A model generated the notes under the pieces. That model made no database searches and had not been told where the DNA came from. It saw nothing but the letters and a program-made list of their open reading frames with translations. From Balamuthia mandrillaris (Eukaryota; Discosea; Longamoebia; Balamuthiidae): a stretch of 64,000 nucleotides of DNA. The DNA is taken from contig JAVKOQ010000115.1 in assembly GCA_031835245.1 (NCBI GenBank), positions 1-64,000 on the forward strand. Reading direction: 5' to 3'. A program made the translations under genes and the position numbers. Shown piece by piece: positions 1 to 13,239 of the stretch (position 1 is its first letter; the number at the start of each line of letters is the position of its first letter).

Positions 1-145
1 AAGGTTGGTCTCTCTTTTCGCTTTCGTCCTTGTTCCTCTCTTTTCTTTCTTTTTCGTTTTTGCTTTCGTGCATTCTATTTTTTCTCCATTTCTTTTTCGT
101 TTTTATTGCTGATCACTTATTTTATCTTTCAAATACAACGAATAG

Positions 146-297
146 AATTGGCGGAGATAAGGAAAAGTGGGTTGGAAAGGACGCTGATACCGGACTGGGT
201 GGCGGAGCGTTTGCGGGAAGGTGGTAGCAGTGGAGGAAGCAGCAGCCAAGACATGAGCTCCTCCTCCTCTTCTTCTTCCCAAAAGAGTCAGACGTAG
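146..297 (+). CDS. C-terminal exon of an unidentified protein (partial)
   Basis: I read this as a last exon that enters the window from the left. A pyrimidine-rich stretch (about 4-145) with a GT near its start and an acceptor AG at 144-145 precedes an open frame of about 50 codons. That frame begins around LAEIRKSG and ends in a Ser/Gly/Gln-rich tail with a TAG stop at 295-297. No domain is recognisable. The frame is short and could be fortuitous. The support is only the intron-like upstream sequence and a composition like the low-complexity tails of other genes here. Confidence 0.35.
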
Positions 298-594
298 CAG
301 CTACAATGACAAAACGCTTAACGAACCGGTAAACTTGCAGAAATACTCTAAAAAACAACTAAAAGACAGACGAACGAAAAAAAAAAGGAGGGAAACCCTT
401 TCATCTTCTTGACCTTGACCTCCACCACGTTACTCCTCTCTCTCTCTCTCTCTCTCCCTCTCTCCCTCTCTCCCCTCTCTCTCTCCCTCTCTCCCTCTCT
501 CTCTCTCTCCCTCTCTCCCTCATTCTCTATTTTTTGCTTTTATGTTATTTCGTTCAACTATAAAATTATTTCTTTCTTTATTACTATTTACACT
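298..594. other. gap with pyrimidine repeat
   Basis: This stretch lies between the partial left gene and the 3' end of the next minus-strand gene. I see no gene in it. An interrupted (CT)n/(CCCT)n tract fills about 434-521. Confidence 0.6.
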
Positions 595-1091
595 TTATCT
601 TTTGTTACATTTGTTCACCCTCTTCTCCTTGTTCTCTTCCTCCTCCTCTCCAGAAGATGCTTTACACGGAGGAGAAGAGGGAGGAGTATAATCTGCAGGT
701 GAAGAAGAAGAACCAGAAACAGAAGAAGAGGAGGAAGTCAAACCAGAGGATAAAGCCCTGGAGACCCCTCTCCGAGCAGCAACAAAGGCGTGATAAACGC
801 CAGCCGCCACAAAGACGCCCCCGCTGCCAACCACCAAGACAGGCACCGCCATGAGGCCTCCGCTCAAAACGCCCCCCACGACGACCCACTGGACGGCCGT
901 CAGGAGGATCCGCGGGGAGAGGGCCACCGCCATGGAGGCCATGAACCCTGCCCCGGTGGCCAACGTCCAGTTTTGGAGGAGGCGGTAGATCCCCTCCAGT
1001 GCGAACCTTCCGCCGAGCAAGAATCCGAAGAAGAAGGCCGTGCCTGTTGCCCGTAGAACCACTTGGGGTTGCAACATGAGAGTAAGAAGGG

Positions 1092-1127
<36 letters not shown>

Positions 1128-1771
1128 GACAGGCAGAGAAGCTGAGAGAGAAGTTTACCTCCAAGTTTGTTGGTGACACCAAAGGAAGGCCAGTTGGCAA
1201 AGAAGCTGCTTCGTTCGAGTGGATGTTGGGTTGCATCTTCCTGTTCAACCAGTTGGCTTTTTTCAATCCACACCCATTCCTCCTCCTCTTCTTCCTCTTC
1301 TTCCTCTCCTTCCTCCTCCTCTGCATCGTTTTCTTCAGAAGGGCTCTTCTGCTGTTTAGGTTTTCCTTCTTCTTGTTGTGCTTGTGGTTCTGTTGTTGTG
1401 GTTGTTGCGTTCTTATGAAGTTGTTCTTCGCTCCAACGATAGGCTCTCTTTCTTCTTGCCTCTTCCATTTGTTCAGCCAAGCTTTTGTCTTCTTCTTGCT
1501 CTCTTTTGACCTTCTCCTCTTCTTCTTTCTCTCCCTCTCCTTCTCCTTGTCCTACCACGACGAACCGTTCGAAGGGAGGGTTGGAGCGCAACCACTCCGA
1601 AAGGCCTGGCAGCTCCTCCGCCGGCACCAGGACGTAGTCCCGCTCTCTGGTTTGTTGATTGGTCATGTCCTCATGCACCCTCGCCAGCAAGGAGGACATC
1701 ATGGCCGTCCTTCCATCTGCCTCCTCTTCTTGCTCTTGAGTGACTACAGTGGTCGTTATGGTGGTGCTCAT
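595..1771 (-). CDS. uncharacterised acidic protein with C-terminal membrane segments
   Basis: Function unknown. Exon 1 (1771 to about 1159) encodes an acidic, Glu-rich region with one conserved-looking patch (VLVPAEELPGLSEWLRS). The intron (about 1158-1062) carries a (GA)n tract on the + strand, read as pyrimidine in the transcript. The join is phase 1 and reads cleanly into LGVVLRATG. Exon 2 holds several hydrophobic Gly/Ala/Val-rich segments (ATGTAFFFGFLLGGRF, TGAGFMASMAVALS, then VQWVVVGGVLSGGLMAV). These suggest three or four membrane passes or amphipathic segments. A Ser/Glu-rich tail follows. The start is the ATG at 1769-1771. Two GTCGAC palindromes lie 50-75 bases upstream. Confidence 0.6.
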
Positions 1772-1908
1772 CGTTGTTGTCTTCTTCTTTGTTGCTTTCT
1801 TTTGACCAGACGTGTGTTTGTCGACTGAAATTGCATTACCTGTCGACTAATGATTGATTTCTGATTGGTGTTTTGAAATGTATCCTTTGATCATCTGCGT
1901 TTTATTTC

Positions 1909-3111
1909 TTATTTTTCTTGTGGTTCGTCTCCTTTTTTTTTTTGCTCGTCTAGCATCCATGCATAGGGTGTATCTTTCAAGGCCTTTACCACATCCTCCC
2001 AGTTCTGAATGTAGAAAGACTTGGGCTTGTCGTGTAGCTTGAGGAAACTGACAAGCGCTGTTTGAGTCGAGAGTGCTCCACAATCGCATCCGATAAACCT
2101 GGCCAGGCGACAAAGTTCATTTGAAGTGTTGTTGCGGAGCTCCTCGTAGGTCAGGGATGTACGGTAACCCCGCCTACACAAAGCCACAAAGGTTTTCAAT
2201 TTTTTCGCCCAAAAGGAAGATCGCGAAAAAAAAATGAGATTGGTTGGGCGAACCTGTTTTAACTTGCCAGGTTGTTCTTCTATCGCATTTTCACGCTTTT
2301 TGAGAAACATCTTTAGAGAGCCCACATTGGCCTGGATCTTTAGCCGCTCATACTTGGCGGCACACTCCTCCGTGCGGCAGTTCCATTGCGTTTTTTCCAT
2401 TGTTTTGTGTTGTGACCGTGCCTCGTAGGAAAGATAAGCTGCCAACAAGTCTCGCCTCCTCAGCAAAACTACGGAGTAGTCTGTGCTTTTCAACCGGGGC
2501 AACAACCAGGGCTGCTGTACAACGTCGTCGTGCTGAGGAACAGAGTCATCATTGACGGGCCCAAATTAAACAAAACCAGCAGACCCGGAAGGGATGAAAA
2601 CAAACCATAATGATAAATGCGGTGAGGTTTGCATTCTCATGTGTTGCCAATTCTCTCTCAGAGACCTTAGAAGATTTTACAGGCCGCATGTGAGCAAAAA
2701 GTTCCTTTCCAACTGGGAGAGAGAATGATTCCTTGATAAGCTGTGCAAGGATAGACGCGATCATATTATAATGCTAGATGATTTTGTTTTTGAAGGAGTT
2801 TAGTAGGTAGGTACATCTCGAAGGTAGTGTGTGCCGCTGCGTTGCATGGAGTAGATAAAAAACTTTGGGATTCTATCAGCACAAGGTTTGCTGACATGCG
2901 CATAGGGTTCCGAAGACGGAACTGCTGCATCTTTCTTATCTATGCTTACTGCTGTGGGAATTGGTATCAGATGGGGAGACTGCTGAGGTTTTTCTTCCAC
3001 CGGCTGTGGCGTTGCCGACCGAAGCAAACCGTCCCCAAAGCAAAACACCAGCAAAACGCCAACCCCGATAACCACCTGCCTGTCGTTCGGAGGATGTCGA
3101 GTCTTTATCAT
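1909..3111 (-). CDS. sulfotransferase-like type II membrane protein
   Basis: Predicted PAPS-dependent sulfotransferase, probably in the Golgi lumen. The N-terminus is short and basic, followed by one hydrophobic anchor (VVIGVGVLLVFCFG, residues about 14-27) typical of type II Golgi enzymes. The 5'-phosphosulfate loop is visible as FIYSMQRSGTHYL near residues 85-97. The 3'-phosphate-binding strand and helix appear as VVLLRRRDLLAAYLS. A C-terminal SLTYEEL and a terminal helix with WEDVVKALK also fit the fold. Exons 2815-3111, 2606-2773 and from 2532 join in phase 0. A third intron (about 2265-2180) best joins as PGK/RGYRTS using the donor AA|GTTAAA. Total about 355 residues. The substrate cannot be told from the sequence. 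The family call is firm; the cell location is inferred. Confidence 0.8.
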
Positions 3112-3650
<539 letters not shown>

Positions 3651-4531
3651 TTGCACTACTACGAACTTGAAGACCGGAGTGACTTTCGCTTCGAAACTTA
3701 TTTCATCGAAAACAAACCTAAAACCTCCGTGGAACGGGGGTACGTGTTACTCGCAATGCATCCAAAAGGCACCAAACGCTTGGAACGACACCAGAAATAT
3801 CTCGTAGTTTCAGCAAGAAAGAAACCCGAAAACTGTTCTTTAATACATCTGTCAAAGTTCGACCTGTCCGTTACGCCTTATTCATCTGTCCAAAAAGTAC
3901 TCGCTGATTTCCCCGTCCATCCGCAAGACAGTGTTTTGCCGTTGCTCCATTCCCCCAGGCGGTTCACCCGACGACTTTTCGCTGAGATTGCGCGGGATGT
4001 AATGCGCCAAAGCGAGGGACCGGGCCGCCCATTGGTGGAGGCCATGAACAGAAAGGCGAAAAGAGAGGGCAGAATGGATAACGATTTGGTTCCTGATGCA
4101 GCTAGTTTTCATCTGTTTCATCCATCTGTTGGCCCCTTCCCTTCCCTTCCCTTCTCTTTCTTCAAACACTATAAAAATATATATTCTTTTGCAAAGAAAG
4201 AGAGAGAGAGAACAAAACATAAACAAACACTTTTAAAAACTACAAAAAAACACTCTCTCCGCCACTCAACAAAGCAAACGGCATGACGCATTACATGAAA
4301 CTGAAGAGGAAGGGAGCCTTTCAGAAGTACCTCAGGCGGGAGGAGAAGCTCAGCAAAACGCCCATCAGCCAGAGCTGCGAGGATCTCCCTACGGTGAAAC
4401 CCAAAAGCAAAAAGACGATGAGGAAGAGAGCGGGAACCACCACAGAGGAGTACAAGTTAACCAAGAGCTCCACTTTGCCCTCCTTGCCTTATCCCTCTAG
4501 AAAAGGTCCTCTTTACGTTGCTGAATGGTGA
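3651..4531 (+). CDS. uncharacterised protein, gene model incomplete
   Basis: A 150-codon open stretch (about 3651-4100, from HYYELEDRSDF to GRMDND) has amino-acid composition like a real protein. It contains no ATG before MHPKGTK, so an upstream exon is likely, with the acceptor near 3642-3648. It is followed by an AT-rich, intron-like stretch. A second Lys/Arg-rich frame (4283-4531, MTHYMKLKRKG to VAEW) then ends in TGA. I could not find a donor/acceptor pair that joins the two frames in phase. The second block may therefore be a separate exon, or the gene may end at 4286. No domain is recognised. Confidence 0.4.
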
Positions 4532-4700
4532 AAGGAAGGGAGGAACGATAGCGAGAGGGAGAGAGAGAAACAAGCTTGTACAAAAAACAAAAAAGATGAC
4601 TGCCAAGAGCTGGTAGTTGCTTGTGTGATTGTGAATATGAAGAAGTAAATAACAAAACTCCAAAGAGTTTTTCACGAAATGTGGTCAGCTATTTTTCCGG

Positions 4701-5315
4701 TCAAGAAAGATACGTCTCTGCGAATTGGTTAACCTCTTCTTCTGTGTGGAGAAGATAGATGCGTGAGAAGCCCTCCGCCTTCATGGGAGCCGTCAGCATC
4801 GACGCGAAGCGATCAATGATGGCGAACCCTTTTCAACAAAGAAATGATCAGTGGACAGCAAGCAAGAAAGGACAATAAAGAAACATCAAAAGAATGAAAG
4901 AGCGAAGGAGAGGATCTAAAAAGACTATTAAATAAATAAGACGGAATGCCAATAGAAAAAGAAGGGCGAGAAAAGTACCTGAATCTCCCTCCTGGATGGT
5001 GGGATGGTCCTTACGCACAAAGACACGTTGTTTACAAACCTCGGGAGGAAGGTCCAGCCATGCTATCTCAATCTGGTAACCAAACTTATGAGCAAACTTT
5101 ATCCAATTATGTCGTTGTTGATAATCAAAGTTGCAGCGATCGATGATAACATTCTAAAAGGAGAGAGAATGTAAGCAACGAACAAGAAAAAGGAGAAGGA
5201 GAACGAGAAGGAGGAGAGTTGAGATGCTACCTTGCCGTTCTTGAGGGCAACTTGCATTGCAGCTTCACATTTTTGCCTTGTTCTGCATTAAATAAAAAGA
5301 AACAAACAGAATCAG

Positions 5316-5347
<32 letters not shown>

Positions 5348-7291
5348 AAAAGAAAAAGAATATGGCAAAGAAAATGACCCCATTTCATCTTGATTGACTC
5401 TTTCCCATTGAGGAAAACCCACGTTGAGCAAGCGATTGGCAAGCGTGGACTTGCCGCTGCCTGGAACGCCCATCAACAACAGGATCCGTTTTTCTCCAAC
5501 CGTACCAGGTTCCTCTTCTACAAAAGGTCTTCCTTCCACGAATGCCATTATGTCCTATTGGTTTGATTATGTTTTTTTGAGCAACAAAAGTGAAATACGA
5601 GCAAGAAAAAGAATAAACGAAAACAAGGGGGAATACCTGTTCATAACGTTTCCACATGGTAGGACTCATGTCAAGGGCCTCACAAAGCGAAGCATCAGTA
5701 ACGGGCGTGTTGGCTTTATGCAGCTTGTCAAGAGCGTACAAAACCTCCGCTTGCAGCGCTAAGTCGAATTGTTCTCTGTGATGAGGCTCTATGTCGCGAG
5801 GTTTTATCTTAAAGAGAGAGTCTCTGCTAATAGCCGCTCCTCTTCCGTTCAACAAGTACAATACAAAACCTTCTGCCAGGAATCGGTCCAGTTGGAAGGA
5901 ATACGGAAGAGAATGCCGCTCGCGATGTTCTTTGTTGACTTGAGCGCATTCCTGTTGAATCTTTTGACAGCATTTTTGAAGATGAGCGCTGCTTTGAAAC
6001 GGATGAGGCCCGGCCATCTTCAAGAAAGAAAGACTCGCAGAATCAGAAGGAAAGAGAAGTTCATCTCGTTCGTTCTCAGCAGTGATTGCTTGCTGATTCT
6101 CCTTCTCTTGGTGGTCTGTCACTCTTGTTGTCCTTTGTAATGACGAAGAGGGATAGAGAAGAGGAAGAATGGAGCCCTCGTGTGTGGTAGAGAAAAGTGG
6201 AGCTAGGAAGAGGTCAGGATGGTAGCGAATCAGGTGCGGATTCTTTGCTCCGCACAACTCAAAAGTAAGGGACTGTACACTTCTTTCACGTAAAGGATTC
6301 AAAAGCGTTGGAAATGAGTCGTCATTCAGCCGTAATGGAGTTTTGAGACCAAAAGGCAATCTGCGATTCCTGTTTCGCTTCGCAGCTTTTCCCTCCCCTT
6401 CCTCCCCTTCCTCTCTTTCTTCCTCTTCTTCTCTGTTAGATTGCTGAGAAGCAGGCAACAGTGCCTCCAGTGTGAGAGACAACAGATCGGAATAGGGAGT
6501 ATCCAAGAGGAAGGGAGCAAATCTGGATTTGGCCGTTACGTGGTGTTCGCCTGCTCCGTCCCTGTACTTGTAGAACGTGATGGCATCACCGTTCCATTTC
6601 TGTTATTTGTCCCACCACCAGAAGCAAAGACAACGTTCAGAACGAGCGAAGGAGAGAGAACTCAAAGGGAAACGAACCTTGGAGAGATAAAACTGCGAGC
6701 AAGGACCAAAGTCCTTGAACGGTTTATCGGAGGCCTCCGTTTCCTCGCTGTCGGGGCCTTTAAACTTGTAAGGCATTTGGATACGTGGCACGCCAAAGAT
6801 CACAAGCGGGCTATCCCCCAGCGCCTCCTCGTTGATAGCCGTAATGAACAAGGAACCCGAGTGCCGTCCCTCCTGGTTTTGGTTGTTTAACATGATAGAG
6901 AAGGACGAGAACCAACAAGGAAGGAAGGAAGGAAGGCAGAAAAAGGGAGAGTAGAAGAACGAATGAAAAGACAACGCCAGACAGATCGTGTGAAAGAGAA
7001 GAAACGAGACCAACCTGTTTGCAAACAAAGCCGGAAAGCTTGTTCGACGGATTGAACGGATCCCTAGCATCGAACCAAACGCACTGGCCATTACCGCACT
7101 GGAAATAATTGGCCGCTCTTCAAAATAAAGATTGAAAATCGCAAAGAACGAAGAAGAAAAACAAAAAGCAAACGTCATCGGAAAGAAAAAGAACAAGCTG
7201 ATGATGCGAAAGAGAAAACGTACAAAGCTTGGGCTTGCCTATCGGGTTTGGTCTTGCCCACCGCTCGTTGAACTCCCCTTCCGTTCCTCAT
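4701..7291 (-). CDS. RNA ligase fused to 5'-polynucleotide kinase
   Basis: Predicted RNA repair or splicing enzyme that phosphorylates a 5'-OH end and seals it to a 3' end. The ligase half has all adenylyltransferase motifs: motif I KWNG (the KxNG form seen in Trl1-type tRNA ligases), motif III LTFELCGAKNPHL, motif IV AEGFVLY and motif V FKIKP. The C-terminal half is a P-loop kinase with GVPGSGKST, then VNQDE, then VIIDRCNFDYQQRHNW, as in PNKP-type kinases. The order ligase-kinase matches fungal and plant tRNA ligase, but I see no cyclic phosphodiesterase domain. The start is the ATG at 7289-7291. Exon 1 (7224-7291) and exon 2 (7015-7117) join in phase 2 and exon 3 in phase 0. The stop is at 4701-4703. 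Substrate (tRNA, mRNA or damaged RNA) is not decided by the sequence. Confidence 0.78.
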
Positions 7292-7505
7292 CTTTCGAAG
7301 ATCTTCTTGCTTATTTATTTTTTTTTGATAATTTTTTGAGTATAAAATTTTTCGCAGAAACGAATTTGCCTGAGGAGTAAAAGACAGTTCATAGGATGCT
7401 TTGTTCGTGTCGTCATGAAAATTTCTATTCTAAAAAAAATAAGAAAAAATAAAAGAAAAAATAAAAGAAAAAATGTGTTATACAAATCCAAAAAAAAAAA
7501 GTGAA

Positions 7506-10500
7506 TCATAGGGTTTGGTTCGAATGCGAAAGACGAAGGCCGGTCCTTTGTCTTGCCAACGAAGCACGTACGTAAAGCTCCTCTGCCTCCTGCGCGTTCT
7601 TGCCTCGACAGCTTAAAAAGTCGGCAAAGGCCTGTAATGCCACCGGGTCATCGTCCCCTTCCCTCAGCTCGATTGCTTTGCGATAGTGCAGCTCCGCCTC
7701 CTCCGCCAGCTCCATCGTCTCGTCCAGGAATTGGGCGTACTTCACGTGGCAGTCCACGTGGCCGGGGTCCAGTTTGAGCGTGTGGAGAAACGTGGCGTTG
7801 GCTCTCGCGCTGTCGCCGGAGCAGGCCAGGCAGTGCGCCCATTGGGTCAGAGCGCGAACGTCCGATGGATTGCTCTCGACTGCTTTTTCAAATTGTTCTG
7901 CTGCCAATCTTTGTGAATGTCAGCAAAACAAGAACAGAAAGAACAAAGTAGAGAGAGACAAAGAAAGAGGAGAGAGAAGTAGAGAAGCAGAGTAGAGAAC
8001 AAGAAAAAGAAACGACTTTTGAGAAATCCCGAGAAACGAAAGAGAGGAAGGAAAAGAAAGAAGAGAGTAACTGAAAGTATTTCCGGCTTTCTCCAGGGGA
8101 TGTAACGTCCAATACAATTGCTCTTGCTTTTAATACAAATCCCAATGCAAAATGCACTGATAGCAAAGATGATGATCGTTAATAAAAACACAAACAACAG
8201 CCAAAACAAAAACAATACCAATATTGAGATGCTTCACGCGAACACCCATCGCTTGAATATCAGAAGCATGAAACGGTTTCACCAATTGCTGAGTGAAGAA
8301 CTCGCGATCCAAGGCATCCACGTGTGGCACGCATTCCAATTGTGCCATTTCCTTCAAGCGATGAAAGAGCAGCGCCAAGGAAGCAAAAGGATCGGAAAAG
8401 CAAAGCTCGTCCTGCTGCTTCTTTTCCGTCTCGTCCGTTGAAGTTGTCGGCATTGCTACCACTTGACTGCTTTGAATACCTCCTATTACCATTTGCAACA
8501 TTCCTCCCGCTTCCATTTTTTTGGCCTTGTTTTTGTTCTTGCTTTTGTTTTTTTGTTGTTCTTTCTTGTCCTTTTTCGTTCGTTGTTGTTGCTGTTCTTT
8601 CGTTTTCTTGCTTTTGGATGAAAATATAGATGATATTGCTGAAGAGGAAGATGAGGAGTTCGAAGAAGACAAAGTGGAAGCAGCAGAAGGGGATGAGGAA
8701 GCAGCAGCAGTAGGAGGAGCTGAGGAAGAGAGATTTGACGTTTGCTTTGTATTGAAATTCTGTCCAAAGAAGATAGTTTTCAAACTTAGCTGGTTTTTTT
8801 TTTCGTCCTTCTGTTCCAACTCTTCCACGCCTCCCACATACTTCTTCGTTAACATCGGCAGCAAAACTTGATCCCAATATTGAGCGGAGGCAGGACTGTC
8901 CCCAAAAAGCAAGTTGAGATGGTCAGCGATGACGCCATGAGCTTCCTGTGACCGACCCAGGCCATTGCTCTGATGGTGAAGCTGCAGTCGCAGAGCAGCT
9001 CGCAACTCTGTTTTGCTGCACCGAGCTATCATCTCTATCAATAGCAGATGCTTACTTTCCCTGCGGCTTACCAAAGAGCGCAACAAACCAAGATAGCGCA
9101 TGTTGATGCCGCGTTTATGAAGCTCAAAGCTTAACTTACGTCGCCGCATGAGCGAGAGGAGGTAATGCGGGTCTGCCTCGAAGAGGGAGGCCTGAGCGGG
9201 GATGACTTGTTGGATGAGGCGCTTTGTGGCCTCCTCCACCTCTTTGTTGTGGCTGCGCTGTTCTGTATCGTGTATCTGAAACCCTGATAGAGCTGTATGC
9301 ACAGATGAGACAGAATGATGACGGTGAGAGTGAACGAGAACAAGAGAGGTGTGAGAAAAGGAATGAGGGTCGTTAAATAACAGGGAGAAATACCATCAGA
9401 ACACAAAGGCACAGGGTTGGTTTTTACAAGTTCGGGTCGCAGCAGCCAATACAAATTACTGCCAGTCTGCCTACATTGGTGTAATAAACGTATGAAGGGA
9501 GTATTAAAAAGCCTGATTCATTTTTGGAGAAGGAACAGAACAAAAATGAAACTCACGCTGGAAAATGAAGAGGATATTCTGCTGGAAACACCCGTGCAAA
9601 GTCGAGCAAGTAAAACCGATTCGTTTTCTACAAACATGCCAAGAGACAAGTAGAAGCTGATGGTAAACACAAGGAACCCAAGATAGAGGAAGGCTGACTA
9701 ACCTTGACATAATGGCCTTCTATATCAGCAGGCATGTACATTCTTTGCGGCTTTCGACATGGCCTGGATCCAGCCACATGCTCCTTCAAGTTTAGCTGCA
9801 CAGCCAATGCCTTGATTCTCCCTTTCCATCCTTTCGCTTGCTCCAAAGCATCATCATCTTCACCGCCAGGGGAGAAGACCGTCCTTCCTCCATCCGCTGA
9901 TCCATAGACCAAAGTAGAGACCCCAGAAATGGGCAGCAAGGCAGAGGCCAACAAACGAAAGCCCCGATGGTCAATGAGGCAGGCCAAAGGAAAACATAGG
10001 CCCCCAGAAGCGCCGGTACTTTGGCTGCCTTTATGGCTGCTCCAACTGGCGCGGCTGTTCAGGCAGGCGCCCAGGCCTTTGAGCTCGTGGGAGGCCACTT
10101 TGCCGGCCAAGCCAGCGTCGTTGTTGTAAAGGCCGCTGGTGTCGCGGGCAAACTTGAAGAGAATCTTGCGAACGATGTATCTATTGGTTTAGGAGAAGCA
10201 GAAGAGAAGAGAGAGAAGCGAAGAAGCAGAGAAGCAGAGAAGAGAGATCAATAAAACAAGGGAAGAGAAGAAAGACAAGAAGAGCAAACTTTTCGCCGCC
10301 AGCAATACCGCCAGCAGAGGCTGGAGGGATGGTTTTTTCCCCATCGGGCAAACACTGCTCGCGTATGATGATGGTGCCATAGAGCTTGGCCGTCTCCATA
10401 AAATCCATCGCCAGCTGTTTGATCTGATCATAAACTAAAGCATTTTGGAGGGCCGAAAAAAGTTTAGAAAAACAACGAAAAAAAAAAAACCGATCGGAAA

Positions 10501-10804
10501 CGAAACCTTCTTGTTGCATGGAAAGAGGGCAGTTGTCCTCCAGCTCTTTGAGCCTCTCCAAATAGTGCTGGAACGCAGAGTCCCAGTCATCCCCTTTGGC
10601 TTCGTCTCTTGCGGTGCTTGCCCTCTCCTCACCACCCGGCTTGCAGTTGTTCTGCTCCTCGCCGCTCAACAACGACGCCGTCACATCCTCATAGCCGCTT
10701 TCATTTTCTTCCTTCGCACCGGTGGGTGCGCCGTACGAGTTGCCTTCGCAGCGAGGAACCTCTTCGTACCCATCATCGCCGACTACGTCGTCTTCTCTTT
10801 CCAT
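7506..10804 (-). CDS. CLU (clustered mitochondria) family protein with TPRs
   Basis: Homologue of Clu1/CLUH, cytosolic proteins that bind mRNAs for mitochondrial proteins and control mitochondrial distribution. The CLU domain is recognised by YLLDFARVFPAEYP, LLRPELVKTNPVP and KRGINMRYLGLLRSL. A Ser-rich and Lys/Gln-rich insert follows the CLU core. The C-terminus holds TPR units (LAAEQFEKAVESNP, AELHYRKAIEL, AEELYVRAS). About seven introns interrupt the gene. The exon joins around the CLU core restore family-like sequence. The estimated 850 residues are shorter than the usual 1,200-1,300, and I do not see the N-terminal ubiquitin-like Clu_N domain. The start is the ATG at 10802-10804 in an acidic leader. 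Confidence 0.8.
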
Positions 10805-11229
10805 TCTTTTCTTTCTTTCTCCATTACATGTTTGTATGTCTACAATAATTCGTACGGTGTCGTGTCGTCATTGGAATGAGAATAAACCCTTGAGCACAAA
10901 AGATGCTCTATTGGAGCAACTTTCCTGGTCAACCAAATTTAATTTTTCTTGGAAAAATTTGGCATTACCTGCAATGAAAATGACGAAGAGGAAGAAGGGA
11001 CCAGAGGATGAGGACGAGGAGGTGGGAAGAAGAGAGCAGCGGCAGTAAATCAGAAGCCAAAGCACCAAACGACGGAGATGAAGGTGAAGTAGAGGTCGAA
11101 AGAAGAAGTGATCCAAAAACGCTTCCTCTCCTGTCAATCGAAGGTTTTGTGAGTTAACGCATGTGTTTACATAAACAAAGAGACAAAAGCGAGTTGCCTG
11201 TGAGAAGAGGTGATTGTGGCCACTTTTGG
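10805..11229. other. gap between CLU gene and RlaP-ligase gene
   Basis: No gene is supported here. The stretch would hold the 3' UTR of the upstream minus-strand ligase gene and the promoter of the CLU gene. Both strands carry only short frames. Confidence 0.5.
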
Positions 11230-12284
11230 TTACGTTGTGCGCACTGTGTTTATCATCCGCAAAAGAAGGTTGAGCGGCCAATCTTTCAACAAGACGCAAC
11301 TGTTCTTGTGTCCTCCATGCAACATCCGAAACAGCAACAAGCGCAAGGCCTGGGGTTGGTCGTTTATCATCTGGATGCGTGCTTCCTTGGATACCTCGTC
11401 GACGGCCAGTTTGGCAAGCAGATCGTCGAGGTAATGACATAACATCGCGTATTCACGTTGCACTTGTTGATAGAGAAGTTTCCATTGGGGAAAACGACGC
11501 AAGAACGGAGGAAGAATGCTCAACGCTGCTTGCTCGTTATTGTTGATGGATGGAAGAAGAGAAGAGGTACGAACCAACTCCAATAAAAGACGGCGGGTGC
11601 GGTCTTCGTCGTCAGAGCGCCAAGTTAAAGATTCCAATGCAACATGAGCGGTGGACTTGACTTTTAGACGATGAAAGTGGTCGTCTACCACCACGAATCC
11701 TCCTAGTTGTGTTGGCTCTAATCGTTCAGCTGCCGCGACCACGTCTTCCAATGAATGGAAGCCAGGGGTAAAGACCCGTTGCACACATGCCCAGCCGTAT
11801 AGACTTGCATAATCTTCAAAGTTTCTTACTTCCTTCAAAGTGCGCAAGTCACGCATCCCATGCAACGCCAACAGCTCGACTTCCTCTTCTGATAGTTGTT
11901 CGTGTTTGTTGCCTTCGTCAAAGTAAGCTCTTTCACGAGCAAGGATTAAGCGTTGACGGTCACTTCGCAGCACAAACATGTAACAAAAATGTTGTGCATC
12001 TTCTTCGGATGGATATTGATAGTTTTGCTTTCGCCAAATGTCCCAAAACACATCAGCAAAAGTTATTTCCAATCGTTTGTAAGAAGAAGAGGAAGAAGAA
12101 GCAAAGAGAGATGCAACTTGGTTTGGATAGTAGAAAGCGGAGTGGTCTGTTTCTTCAGATTGAGAGTCATTGTTGCTGCAATGACTTCGATTTTCACGAG
12201 CCCAGTTCCATTGAAGTTTTGCTTCGAAAAAGTCCCACGGATTATAACCTATGTCATGAATTAGCAATTATGCCAACAAAACAA

Positions 12285-12330
<46 letters not shown>

Positions 12331-13180
12331 AGGAGGAGGAGAGAGAAGAGAAGATAAAAGCCAAAACACCAAACAAGGTAGATCGAGAAGAAAGAAAACG
12401 TACATGGCTTGCTGGAATAGTAATAGTACCGATGCTGATCTGTAAGCAACGTGTTCAACCGTTCGGAGCCATCAGGAGTCTCGCGAGAGGCCACTCGCCA
12501 TCTTCCTCTGTGATAGTACAGAATAGCAATGGAGCCCTCTACCTTCTCATAGACTCTTGCAGTGTTCCAATCCATTTGGTGGATGGTAGCTGCTGCTTCT
12601 TTGCGTGTGTGACTGAAGAAAAGGTCGTAAGGATAACTCACCACTCTCCATCTGCCTTTACTTTTGTTCCCGGTTGTTGTGTTTTGTTCATTGTTGTCTA
12701 TGAAAGAAGAAGATAAAGAAGAAGAAGAAGAACAAGGAGAAAAGGCTAAGATGAGGCCATGAGCACATTCGGCAACCACAGGGTGGTCGTAAGGAGAATG
12801 AACTTGGTCTGCACAAAAGTGAAAGATGTGTTCCGCCTCATCATTCACTCCATCCTTCTCTTTTTCTTTCTCCTCTTCGTCATTGCAAAGCTCAGTAATG
12901 TTGATTGAAAGCTCTCTACGGAGAGCTTCTGGCCCGTCATACTGTTCCATGTAGGCTATCGTATGTAGCACATTCTCGGTTGTTGGTTTATAAGGTTTTG
13001 GGGTGCTGAGCTCCGTGAGCAACGAGTAGTAATGCTCAAAAGTGGGTTTGTATTTGTCTTCATAGCGAGGCCACTGTTGTGAGGTATCTGCCATTATCTG
13101 CAGCATACAGTTACACATGATGAGACCAGCAAAATCGACGAGATGAAGAAAGAAGGAAAGAAGGAATGGACAAGAACGAG

Positions 13181-13239
<59 letters not shown>

